Below, piece by piece: positions 8,812-17,439 of a stretch of DNA of 64,000 nucleotides. Both the position numbers and the translations under genes were made by a program. The notes below the pieces were generated by a model that saw only the letters and a program-made list of their open reading frames with translations, ran no database searches and had not been told where the DNA came from. Source of the stretch: Leishmania infantum JPCM5 (Eukaryota > Euglenozoa > Kinetoplastea > Trypanosomatida > Trypanosomatidae); the NCBI RefSeq assembly GCF_000002875.2, contig NC_009413.2:873823-937822 (forward strand), given 5' to 3'. Positions within the stretch are counted from its first letter, which is position 1, and the number at the start of each line of letters is the position of its first letter.

Positions 8812-10926
8812 TTACAGTCGTGATTTTGGTCCTCTGGCACCGGGTGCACCCACCGCAGCGGCAACGGCGCCCTCGCTGATCGGCAATGCAGGCGGCGCCA
8901 TCTGTCTGAGTTGATCGGGGTAGTGCACCGGGACAAGCAGAACGCCGACGCGCACTGCATTCCAATGGCGCACCGCTGCAAGCTGCGATGCGTTTGTGGA
9001 AAGCACGTGCACCTCCGCATCGGGGTTGAGAGACTTGAGCATGGCGGCCACCGCTGTCACGCGCTCCACGGAGGTGATGCGGCGGGGAGAGTGCAGCACC
9101 ATCGGGAAGGCTGCAGTCGCGGCGGGCAACGCCTTCGAAGAGACGAGCGAGGAAGCACCTATGTCGGCAGCACCTCTATCTGCTTCGCGTATCACGAGGT
9201 TCTTCGCGGCGTCCTCTGTGCCGCGTTCTCCACTCTGATCGGCTCTCACGGCGCCGGCGACCTCAGCGGCTTCTCCAACAGGTGTGAGACGCCTCAGCAG
9301 CGCTTGGCCATACGCGGAAACGGCCTTCGCCACTGTTGTCGGAGTTGGAGGGCTTTCGGGCAGCAGGCTCTGCGTCTCCGCCTCTTCACGCAGCGCCTTC
9401 AGCGCCTCAGGACTGGCTGGCCCGCCTTCGGAGAGGTACGTGTGTGAAAGAAGCTGGTGCGCATAGGGAAGCACACGCAGCATGCGCCACTCCTCCCGTT
9501 TTAGCAGGAGTCCCAGGCGACGCAGCGTCGTCTTTATGTGGAGCCCTTGCACTGAGTTTCCATTCTCGCGGGCGCGCCGCACCAGCAGGCGCACGGACGC
9601 AAACGGAACAAACACCGAGTCGTAGTGGTGGATAAGGGACTCGAAAGTCGTCGAGAGCAGGACGTTGTGGTCGACCACAGCCACCCGCCCTTGCACGAGC
9701 CAGCGCTGCTCCAGCGAGCCGCTGGTTCCGAGCTGCCGCGTCGCAGCTGCCACAACGTCGCCAATCTTATCCTGGAAGGACTCGTACACGAGCAGGGCGT
9801 CGTGGGGACGGGGATGGGAGAGCAGCGCATCCACCATGGCGACACTCAGGGAAAGTGTGTGGGTCAGTGGGTTGCCGGCATCGACACAGTCCAGCTTGTA
9901 CTCGCGCTCCGCGAACTGGGTCGCCTCGTGGTTCAGCTGCATTCGGAACAAGTTCAGCAGCACGTTGCGGTACATGGTGTCGGTTATTGGCATGCCGAGC
10001 GCGTGCGCCTCAGCGACGCAGCGGATGCTGTGGGCCACGCTGTGCGGATGAAGCTGCTGCAGTGTGTTGAGAGTCTCGGTGCTGGGTTGCACGTTGTGCT
10101 CCTGCATGGAGTGGAACAGTTCAATACCCTTCTCCCAGTTACGGCCTCCCATGGTGGCGAGCACCGCGTTGTAGTGCCCCGCCGTAACCTCCACGCTTGC
10201 CTCCAGTGCGCGCAGAATCGCCAGACCGTACGACCACCGCGCCGGCATCTTGCTTTGTGCGATGAGGCGAAGGAGCTCGAGGTAGACGACGCCGTTCGGC
10301 TTCGTGCCGTGCTGGACGGCGTCCGAGAAGACCTTTAGGCCCATCTGCCAGGGCCCGTAGCGGCGGCACGCGTTCATGACAGCGTGGGTAGCAAGCGGGT
10401 CCAGCACCTGCTGATCGCGCCACATGCTTTCGCAGTGCCGCATTGCCGCCCTCCAGTTACCGGCGTTGCGGTAGGTCGACAGGAGGGCGCCGTGAAGGCG
10501 TTCATTCACCTTACCCTCCGAGACGGCGTCCTTCCAGAATTGCAGCGCTTTGCGTGTTTGCCGCTCGTCATTCGCATGTGCCATGAGGACGCAGTAGTGC
10601 TGCGATGTGAGAGGCTGCTTGGCATCGCGGAGCGCCTGAACGACCACCTCGGTGCGGTCGAACCGGCGCAGCGCGCGGTGTTGCTTGAGAAGAGTGGCGA
10701 TCTGCTCCCGGTGGAGCTCGTTCACCTGCAGGGCGTGCTTCAAGGCCACCGGCAGCCGCTCCGTCGGGGTCTGCGCTAAAACAGTCGTAACAGAGGGCTT
10801 GGCTTCGCTGGTATGATGAACAAGGTTCTTGCGTTTGCCGTAGAGAAGTCGACCCACGTTCGGCTCTCGTGAACGTCCTTGCTTATAAAGCGCTAGAGTG
10901 CGCCGCATGCTACCCCCGAGCCACAT
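8812..10926 (-). CDS. Pentatricopeptide repeat (PPR) protein, probably mitochondrial, 704 aa
   Basis: Residues about 85-400 form helical repeats of PPR type. Examples are SQHYCVLMAHANDERQTRKA, DPLATHAVMNACRRYGPW and TAGHYNAVLATMGGRNWEKG, the last followed by IELFHSMQEHNVQPSTET. Each has the Y/N-x-L-(I/M)-x-A pattern and the closing 'M...G..P' turn of a 35-residue unit. PPR proteins bind single-stranded RNA in a sequence-specific way. In trypanosomatids most act in mitochondrial rRNA and mRNA maturation and translation. The basic N-terminus (MRRTLALYKQGRSREP from the second Met) fits mitochondrial import. The C-terminal 250 residues include a Glu/Ala-rich linker and a segment (ITSVERVTAVAAMLKSLNPD) that I cannot assign. 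A clear poly-Y and AG lie just upstream of the first ATG. Confidence 0.88.
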   Translation of the reverse strand: MWLGGSMRRTLALYKQGRSREPNVGRLLYGKRKNLVHHTSEAKPSVTTVLAQTPTERLPVALKHALQVNELHREQIATLLKQHRALRRFDRTEVVVQALRDAKQPLTSQHYCVLMAHANDERQTRKALQFWKDAVSEGKVNERLHGALLSTYRNAGNWRAAMRHCESMWRDQQVLDPLATHAVMNACRRYGPWQMGLKVFSDAVQHGTKPNGVVYLELLRLIAQSKMPARWSYGLAILRALEASVEVTAGHYNAVLATMGGRNWEKGIELFHSMQEHNVQPSTETLNTLQQLHPHSVAHSIRCVAEAHALGMPITDTMYRNVLLNLFRMQLNHEATQFAEREYKLDCVDAGNPLTHTLSLSVAMVDALLSHPRPHDALLVYESFQDKIGDVVAAATRQLGTSGSLEQRWLVQGRVAVVDHNVLLSTTFESLIHHYDSVFVPFASVRLLVRRARENGNSVQGLHIKTTLRRLGLLLKREEWRMLRVLPYAHQLLSHTYLSEGGPASPEALKALREEAETQSLLPESPPTPTTVAKAVSAYGQALLRRLTPVGEAAEVAGAVRADQSGERGTEDAAKNLVIREADRGAADIGASSLVSSKALPAATAAFPMVLHSPRRITSVERVTAVAAMLKSLNPDAEVHVLSTNASQLAAVRHWNAVRVGVLLVPVHYPDQLRQMAPPALPISEGAVAAAVGAPGARGPKSRL

Positions 10927-10947
10927 GATGGATAGAAAAGACCGAAA

Positions 10948-10972
10948 CTCGACGGAGGAACGAAAAAAAAAG
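10948..10972 (-). promoter_or_regulatory. Trans-splice acceptor candidate for the PPR gene
   Basis: The minus strand has a T9 run inside a pyrimidine tract, followed by AG at 10949-10948, about 21 nt before the ATG at 10926. It is one of the clearest poly-Y/AG/ATG arrangements in the window and supports the annotated start. Confidence 0.55.
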
Positions 10973-11024
10973 CGTGCGCCACTGGTGGTGTTGTCCAGCG
11001 CTCACCCAGCGATGGCGAATGCCC

Positions 11025-11042
11025 GTGTGTGTGTGTGTGTGT
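11025..11042. repeat. GT dinucleotide microsatellite
   Basis: Nine GT units read directly on the plus strand, followed by GGTGGGCGGGTGGG. Confidence 0.9.
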
Positions 11043-13062
11043 GGGTGGGCGGGTGGGTGTCTCCTGCGTACTCCAGTGCTCCTTCCACTGGGTAGTGGGA
11101 TAGACTACTGAGCGCGCACTCCATTGAGCGTCGACGGGAAATGCGCGGCGGAGGAAGGGGTGCAGAGACGGCGGGGGGGGGCAAAGAAAGGAACAAGCAG
11201 CTTGAGAAGAGGGAGGACAAAGGATGAGGCGTCGTGGCTATCTTTCTCCATATGTGTTGCCATGCCCACCTTCTAGGCTACGGCGCACAAGTTCGCACGA
11301 CTTTGACCAGCGGAGGCGCACTGCATGTGAGTGTTTCAATGCCACGGTGCTAGAAGGAGGAGTTCGGGGGGGGGTGAGAGCGAAACGTCAACGACACAGG
11401 CAAGCGCTCAGCGCTTGAAGACGCACACACGCCCTGACGTAGACGCGCGCACGACGGAGAGCTCATATTTGCGGCTCGGCGAACAGGACTACTCCCGCGT
11501 ATGATGTTCCATTGTCACCCACTTGCTCACGTATGAGTGTCGGGTTTGTTGGCCGAGTCTTCCGTGTGCATTTCAAGTATTAGTAACTCCGACAAGTCAC
11601 AGCGAGAAAGCTGCAAGGGGAAAGAGGGACTCCCGCGCGGCATCGTTTCGCCACCTGCGTTCGCCCACACGCTCATGCACGCGCGCGCACACACCCACGC
11701 AGCGACAGTGGCACCTCCAGCAGGTTCACCACGAAAAATGAAACACACAAAACAACCCCCTCCCACTGCCATAAGAACGCTTGACTGCAAGCGCGGCTGG
11801 TGTCGATGTACACCATCCACAGCAGCAGGCATCCAGACCTAGGTAGCTACTTCACGCTTCTCACATGATCGCATCCCACTCACACTGAATTTCACTTCTG
11901 CTACTCAGCCGCCGTGGGGCAGCAGTGACGCAGGCAGACGCGCCCGCACGGAAGCCATGCAACAGGAGAACAAAAAGGAGGAGCAGAGCCGAGTTGCGGC
12001 TCCGACGTCGAGAGAAGAGAACCACAAAGCCCAGACGAAAAAAAAACGAGCAAAACGAGAAGGGCACAGGTATACGGCCCCGAGCTCATCAGCTCACAGC
12101 AATATTGGACGAGTAAAAGCAAGAGAGAAAGAGGGGGCAGGGAGGGAAGAGCCCGGCGCCCAAAGCGGCGAGCCCCTCCACACACACCCACACACATGCG
12201 ACACCGCCCCTCTTCGGCCCTCGGTCTTCTCTGTTCTCCGCCGGACTCCACCGCCGAGCGAAAAAAAAATGAAAAAAAAAAGATCTGCCGCAGACGGGGG
12301 CTTGACAGACACACTCGCATCAGAGGGAGGAGCGGGGAGGGGACTCGTCCCTTGTTCCTCCTCCCCTCCTGTCGCACCATCCCAGCAACATTCGGCGACG
12401 CACGCCGTGGGAAGAAGGGGAGGGAGGGAGGGAGGGGTAGAGAAGACGCGTGGAGGACGGAGAGAGAAAACACGAAGGCAGAGGAGCATAAAATGTAGCT
12501 GAAAACGAAAAGAAGTGGAAAGATCACGCCAGCGCGGCGGCGGCAGCGGCGGCGGACGTGAGAAGGTCAGAAAAGTGCGCCACCCTATCGAAAAGATACA
12601 TTGCGTTCTTCCTCCTTCCCTTTTTATTTTCCGTTTGCACGAGCGTGCAGGGAGACAGCGGGGATTCACAGAGTGAGGGTCAGAGCCGCTGCACAGGGGA
12701 GAGGTGCGCACCGAGAAAGGAAGAAGATGCACAGGGGATACCTTGCCTACGAAGACGTGCACCGCGTTCTGTAAAGGAGTAGAGACCGGCGTAGAGAGAC
12801 GGGGAGGCACACATAAAGGTCAAAAAGTCGCTGCGCTGGATGGGGAGCTAAAACGCAGACAGCGTTCATGCGCTGTCGGCATGCCACTCCTTTCTCCAGC
12901 GCCTCTCTACCGATGGCCTCGTTGGCTCCGCTGGCCAGAACCCATCTTCTCAACTACCCATCTCAGGTATGGGTGTACGCGCTGAGGAGCACGTGCACAG
13001 AAAAACACGCACACATCTTTTGCAGTAACCCTGCCGCGCCAGCTCAACTGCTTTGCGTTCTC

Positions 13063-15510
13063 TTAGCCCAACTTCCTGACCAGCGTATCAGAGAGGAGAA
13101 GCACCAGGTCCGCGGCGACCATGGCATTGCGCACGACCTTGAAATCCACCAGGTAACCTTTATCGTGCCGCTCGTGAATGCGAAAGAAGTAGAGGGAAAT
13201 AACGACAGGATTTGCCGGTGACGAGGCTGGTTCCGCAATTGCGGAGGTGGAGGCAGCGGCGCTCGCTGGTGGGGACGCGCCGCGTGGGTCACGCGGCGAG
13301 GACGTCGACTCAGACCCGCTCTCAATCGCATGTGCTGACTGCAGCACTCCCGACGCCGCGCTTCCAGAGACTATCGCCGCTTCCTCGTCTCCGCCCTGTA
13401 GGCCGCCGAAATAGTTGCCGCGCGCGACCTGGCTCGAGCTAGTGTTGAAGCCGCCACCTGGTGCGCTCCCGAAGCTGCGAGCCGCAGCGCCTGCCCGGCG
13501 TGTGCGGGTTATATGTGCGTGGATGCACTCCTCGTCGCGTTGCATGCTACCGGCGATGTCTCCGTCCTCGTGATCGTCACTGCTGCCGCTCCCTGGGGCA
13601 CCGCTGCGGCAGCCAATCCGGATCGGTGCAGAGGATTCAACGGAGTAAGTGCTTAGCGTGTTTCGGCGTGTGGACGCGTTGCGGCTCTGCGTCGAGTCCG
13701 CCATCACACTCCATGTCTCGGCTGTTGACCGTGCCAAGAGGCGGAAGGGCGAGACCACCTTCCACTGCATCTTGAAGGTACGCAGGACGTCATAGATGGC
13801 GGAAAGCGCCTGCTCTGCCCGCCAGTCCGTCATGATACCGATGCGCCAGCCGTAGTTGTTCTCCACAATGAACTGCTCCTCCTCCGCGGTGTACATGGCG
13901 TGCTTGCGGGCTACAGATCCGACGCGCGGCTGGTCGCTCAGGTTCGCCCCCAGCTGCGAGGCGGCGGTTCCCCCTGTGCTGCTCTGCATGCCAGCACGCC
14001 GGTAGCTGCTGCTGCCGCCCGTGAGCCCCGCCGCGCCGCGCAGACTGCCTGGCGCATAAGAGGAAGAGCCTACGCTGCCGGAGCCGACCAGGGATCCGGA
14101 GCACATCTTGGAAGTGATACGGAAGGAGCCGACTGCGATCGACCCGCCTGGACCGCCATTGCCGCTGCCATCGCTCAGGCTCGTATCGCTCACCTTTGTT
14201 GGGTCGCCAAGGGTTGCGACGGAAGCGGGCACGAAGCAGCCGCGGTTGTAGGCCCACTTGTTCCTCGTGGCGTCTTCTTCGTCAAGCAGCACCACCATCG
14301 CGGGGCTCTGCGTCAGCATGAGGCCCATGTTGAGCTCCCGCTCTGTCGCCTTTGGCTGAAACTTCGTCTGCTGGGCGCCGATGACGTGGCTCACCCCGCG
14401 GGACTCATCGCCGGACATGCCAAGCTCGCGCACTTCAGCCGCAATCTCGCGACGGCGGCGTGCGTCCAACAGAATATTATAGGCGACAAAGGCGGCCCCG
14501 TAGCCGAGCTCGAGCTCCTTGCGCACATCTCTGTCCCGCACTCCCAGCCGCTTCGCTGTTTCGCTCACCAACACCGATAAAATGCGGTCTTCCTTCACGC
14601 TGAAGATGGACTCACTGTAAGACAGCCGCATTGGCAGGCGTTGATTGAACCAGGCGTTGTCGCGGATTTGCGGGACGGTGAGCCGCACGAGTGGGTCCAC
14701 GACGAGGATCTGCTGAATGAGCTCCCGCGGCCCCGTCTGCATGTTGGATGGGATGGCATACTTGCCCTTCTTGATCTTGCTGAAAAGGAGCGGGATGCTA
14801 TCCTCGTCGAACGGCAGGCACCCGCAGAGCAGCGCGTAGAGAATGACGCCACAAGACCATACATCCACCTCTGGACCAAAGTACAGTTTACCTGAAATGA
14901 CCTCCGGTGCGGCGTAGTTGGGCGACCCGCACGACGTCGCGAGGAACTCGCCATCCTTCGTGATGTTCGAAAGACCAAAGTCGATCAGCTTTACCTGCAG
15001 CCCAGTTCCCAGCAGAATGTTCTCTGGCTTTAGGTCACGATGCACGACGCGGAAGTGGTGGCAGTACTCGATCGCGCACACAATCTGCTGGAAGATGTAA
15101 CGCGCCTCACTTTCCCGCACGCGGCCCTTCTGGACAATGTAGTCGTACAGCTCTCCGCCTTCCACGTACTCCATAATAAGGTACATGTCCGTAGGTGTGG
15201 AGATGACCTCGTAGAGACGGCAGATGTTCGGGTGAGAGAACAGCTGCAGAATTTCGATCTCGCGGTGAATCTTCTTGTCCATGTTGGCGGACTTGAGTTT
15301 TTGGCGGTTGAGGATCTTGATGGCGACATACTCTCCAGTGTGCACGTGTCGCCCTTTCTTCACCTTGCCAAAGCTACCGCGGCCGATGGTCTCGCGAATG
15401 ACGTAGCTGCCGATCATCTGCTCGGGCAGCATCGGGTTCGCGCGGGGACCACCGCTACGAGAGTGTGGGTAGCTGCCCTCTCGTGACGGTGGGTACGCGG
15501 CCTGTGCCAT
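13063..15510 (-). CDS. AMPK/SNF1 catalytic (alpha) subunit, Ser/Thr kinase, 815 aa
   Basis: The kinase domain spans about residues 35-293. It has glycine loop IGRGSFGKV (42-50), lysine K65 in VAIK, HRDLKPEN (157-164), DFGL (177-180) and an activation loop ATSCGSPNYAAPEV, where T192 matches the LKB1-type phosphorylation site of AMPK. A UBA-like autoinhibitory region follows (ETAKRLGVRDRDVRKELELG). The alpha C-terminal/KA1 region appears split: the first part (NNYGWRIGIMTDWRAEQALS) lies near 550 and the last strand and helix (YFFRIHERHDKGYLVDFKVV) near 768-787. Roughly 170 Ser/Gly-rich residues lie between. AMPK senses energy status as an alpha-beta-gamma trimer; partners are not in this window. 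Which of the two trypanosomatid alpha paralogues this is cannot be told. The ATG at 15510 is first in frame. Confidence 0.93.
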   Translation of the reverse strand: MAQAAYPPSREGSYPHSRSGGPRANPMLPEQMIGSYVIRETIGRGSFGKVKKGRHVHTGEYVAIKILNRQKLKSANMDKKIHREIEILQLFSHPNICRLYEVISTPTDMYLIMEYVEGGELYDYIVQKGRVRESEARYIFQQIVCAIEYCHHFRVVHRDLKPENILLGTGLQVKLIDFGLSNITKDGEFLATSCGSPNYAAPEVISGKLYFGPEVDVWSCGVILYALLCGCLPFDEDSIPLLFSKIKKGKYAIPSNMQTGPRELIQQILVVDPLVRLTVPQIRDNAWFNQRLPMRLSYSESIFSVKEDRILSVLVSETAKRLGVRDRDVRKELELGYGAAFVAYNILLDARRRREIAAEVRELGMSGDESRGVSHVIGAQQTKFQPKATERELNMGLMLTQSPAMVVLLDEEDATRNKWAYNRGCFVPASVATLGDPTKVSDTSLSDGSGNGGPGGSIAVGSFRITSKMCSGSLVGSGSVGSSSYAPGSLRGAAGLTGGSSSYRRAGMQSSTGGTAASQLGANLSDQPRVGSVARKHAMYTAEEEQFIVENNYGWRIGIMTDWRAEQALSAIYDVLRTFKMQWKVVSPFRLLARSTAETWSVMADSTQSRNASTRRNTLSTYSVESSAPIRIGCRSGAPGSGSSDDHEDGDIAGSMQRDEECIHAHITRTRRAGAAARSFGSAPGGGFNTSSSQVARGNYFGGLQGGDEEAAIVSGSAASGVLQSAHAIESGSESTSSPRDPRGASPPASAAASTSAIAEPASSPANPVVISLYFFRIHERHDKGYLVDFKVVRNAMVAADLVLLLSDTLVRKLG

Positions 15511-15590
15511 TGTGTGCAGCTTTCCGTGATGGCTGGCAATGGTACGGCGATTGTCTCACAGGAGAGGCTAGCGTGCAGCAGCGCAGTGAC

Positions 15591-15643
15591 CTGGTGGAAT
15601 GGTGGTGGAAGACGTGGAAAGGAAAAGCAAAAAGAAAAAGGGG
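15591..15643 (-). promoter_or_regulatory. Candidate trans-splice signal for the AMPK gene
   Basis: A 28-nt nearly pure pyrimidine tract on the minus strand (15616-15643) is followed by AG at 15592-15591, giving a leader of about 80 nt. Inferred. Confidence 0.45.
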
Positions 15644-16255
15644 TTGAGGGAGACAGTAGCTCTGCGTGTTACGCACAACGACAGGACGCTCACAGAGGGG
15701 GTGGGGGCGGGGGCGCGTGAGATGAAGAAAAGAGACGCGACGGGTAACGTATGGCGAAGCGCGAGGAAGATATATACAGATGCAGAGAGAATGTAAGCGT
15801 GGCTCTTCGTCACGCACACGCACACACGCATAGAGCGAGATTGATGCGCCTAAGAGTGGGCAACAAGAGCGAGAAAGAAGGAGAGAACGATGGCGGAGGG
15901 AAGTGAATCTGTGCAGCAACAAGAAGAGGTGGTGGTGGTGGTAAAAAGAGAGGGAGGGAGAAGGAGGAGGAGAGAAAGGCGCGTAGTGTGGGGCGTGTAG
16001 GAGCACAAGACAACAACAACAAAGGTACTGTCAGAGAGGTCGTAGGAGCAAGAAACGCCTGCATGCACACCAATAACGAGCACACACGCACACAAAGACA
16101 CAAAGCGAAATTTGAAGGCTGCACAAGAGATGCGAGATGTACGCCAAAGTGGAAGTAGGGTGGGCGGGTGGCGGAGCACAGAGATGGTGAGGGAGGGAGA
16201 GGAAGGGACGAAGGTGGGCGCTCGACAAAGCAACCCCATTCGACCCTGTCGTGCA

Positions 16256-16304
16256 ACACACACACACACACACGCACACACACGCACACACACACACACA
16301 CACA
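16256..16304. repeat. CA microsatellite, interrupted
   Basis: About 49 bp of CA with two CG interruptions, read directly. It is the longest dinucleotide array in the window. Confidence 0.92.
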
Positions 16305-16789
16305 ATAAAACACCTCGCTCTCGCACTAGGCGACGCCTCGTAGTGCGGAGGTGCTCCTCTAAGAGGAAGCAGCGCAGAAGTAAAAAGAAAGGGGGAGGAA
16401 AGGAGACTCAAGAGAGACGGAGATTTAAGACGTCGCACGTGCGCGTGTCTGTGTGCCTGAGCCTCGGGTGCAGAGAGACGACTGGGCGGCACAGAATCGA
16501 CAGCGATGAAGCAAGGCTGACCCTAATCGACTTAATTTTTTTTTTTTGCTGAGCGCACACGAGCTTGGTGAGTGTGGCAGCCCAGACACCGACACTGACG
16601 GACCTATACACGGCAATACGCGCGCAGAGAGGGAGAGAGACAAAGCACTCAAAAGTCCACGCAGGGGACGTGAAAAATAAAATAAAATAAAATGTGAGAC
16701 TACTACGCACTTATGTTGTGTGTGTTGGGGGAAGAGGAGAGGGGCGAGAGTATTTTTGATTGCGTGGTGAAATGAACGCGAGAATGCAA

Positions 16790-16812
16790 TATATATATAT
16801 ATATTTATATTT
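16790..16812. repeat. TA microsatellite
   Basis: Alternating AT over about 17 bp, then ATTTATATTTAAAA. It is an AT-rich island in GC-rich DNA, within the presumed GPI1 3' UTR. Confidence 0.85.
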
Positions 16813-17439
16813 AAAAGGAACTCAGGAGTGCGTATTGGCCGACGACGTGTGACTCGGCGATGAATCACCAAAAGAGTACAAGATACGGTGGGGTGTAGGG
16901 AGGGAGAGAGAGGGTGCAGAGTGTGTGTTAGGGGAGAACGTGAATGCATCCACCACACGCTCTTAGCATGCTCGCGTCTGCGCAGCTCGGCAAGAGCAGG
17001 AAGCGAATAAAAAGTAAACCGCACTGCGCACTTGCCCACTGAGCGCGACAAGCGCACGACACGCGTCCATGCGGTTCTGCTGGTTCAGCTAAGGCGAGTT
17101 TAGCTCCACGTCGACGAGATGCTGTGCAAAGCCTGTTTCCAAGTGCAGAACGGCGTGCCCACAGACCACCACGCAGACACACGCATACGAGCACGCCGTC
17201 AGAATAGGTGCGGCACTTCCTTGTGATACGGGGGATCGTGCGAGCTGTCGGTGGTGGCTGTGGGAGGAGGTGGGGAGGGGCTGGTAACGTCGACCTTGTG
17301 TTTCTTTTTTTGGTTGGCGTGCAGTGCCAGTGAAGGAGAGCGAAAAACGAAAAGCAAACACAGAGAGAGAAAGCAAGGAGACACACATGAGCGATATGGC
17401 ACAGCGCCACATTCTTTCCTGCTCATATACTTCCACTGG

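Larger units (their letters stand above)
10927..13062. other. 2.1-kb intergenic spacer, no gene seen
   Basis: It contains a GT microsatellite at 11025-11042, a G9 run at 11173-11181, A-runs near 12040 and 12265-12280, and a GGGA repeat near 12415-12440. Most of it should be the 3' UTR of the AMPK gene. Open frames are low in complexity and have no recognisable domains. Confidence 0.65.
15511..17439. other. 1.9-kb intergenic spacer
   Basis: It is purine-rich on the plus strand, with a long CA array (16256-16304), an AAAAT-type repeat (16675-16692) and a TA tract (16790-16812). It should hold the AMPK leader and the GPI1 3' UTR. No gene or structured RNA was recognised. Confidence 0.65.

Noticed and set aside
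16256..16304. CA arrays as a CRISPR-like or satellite array
   Set aside because: They are simple dinucleotide microsatellites without spacers.
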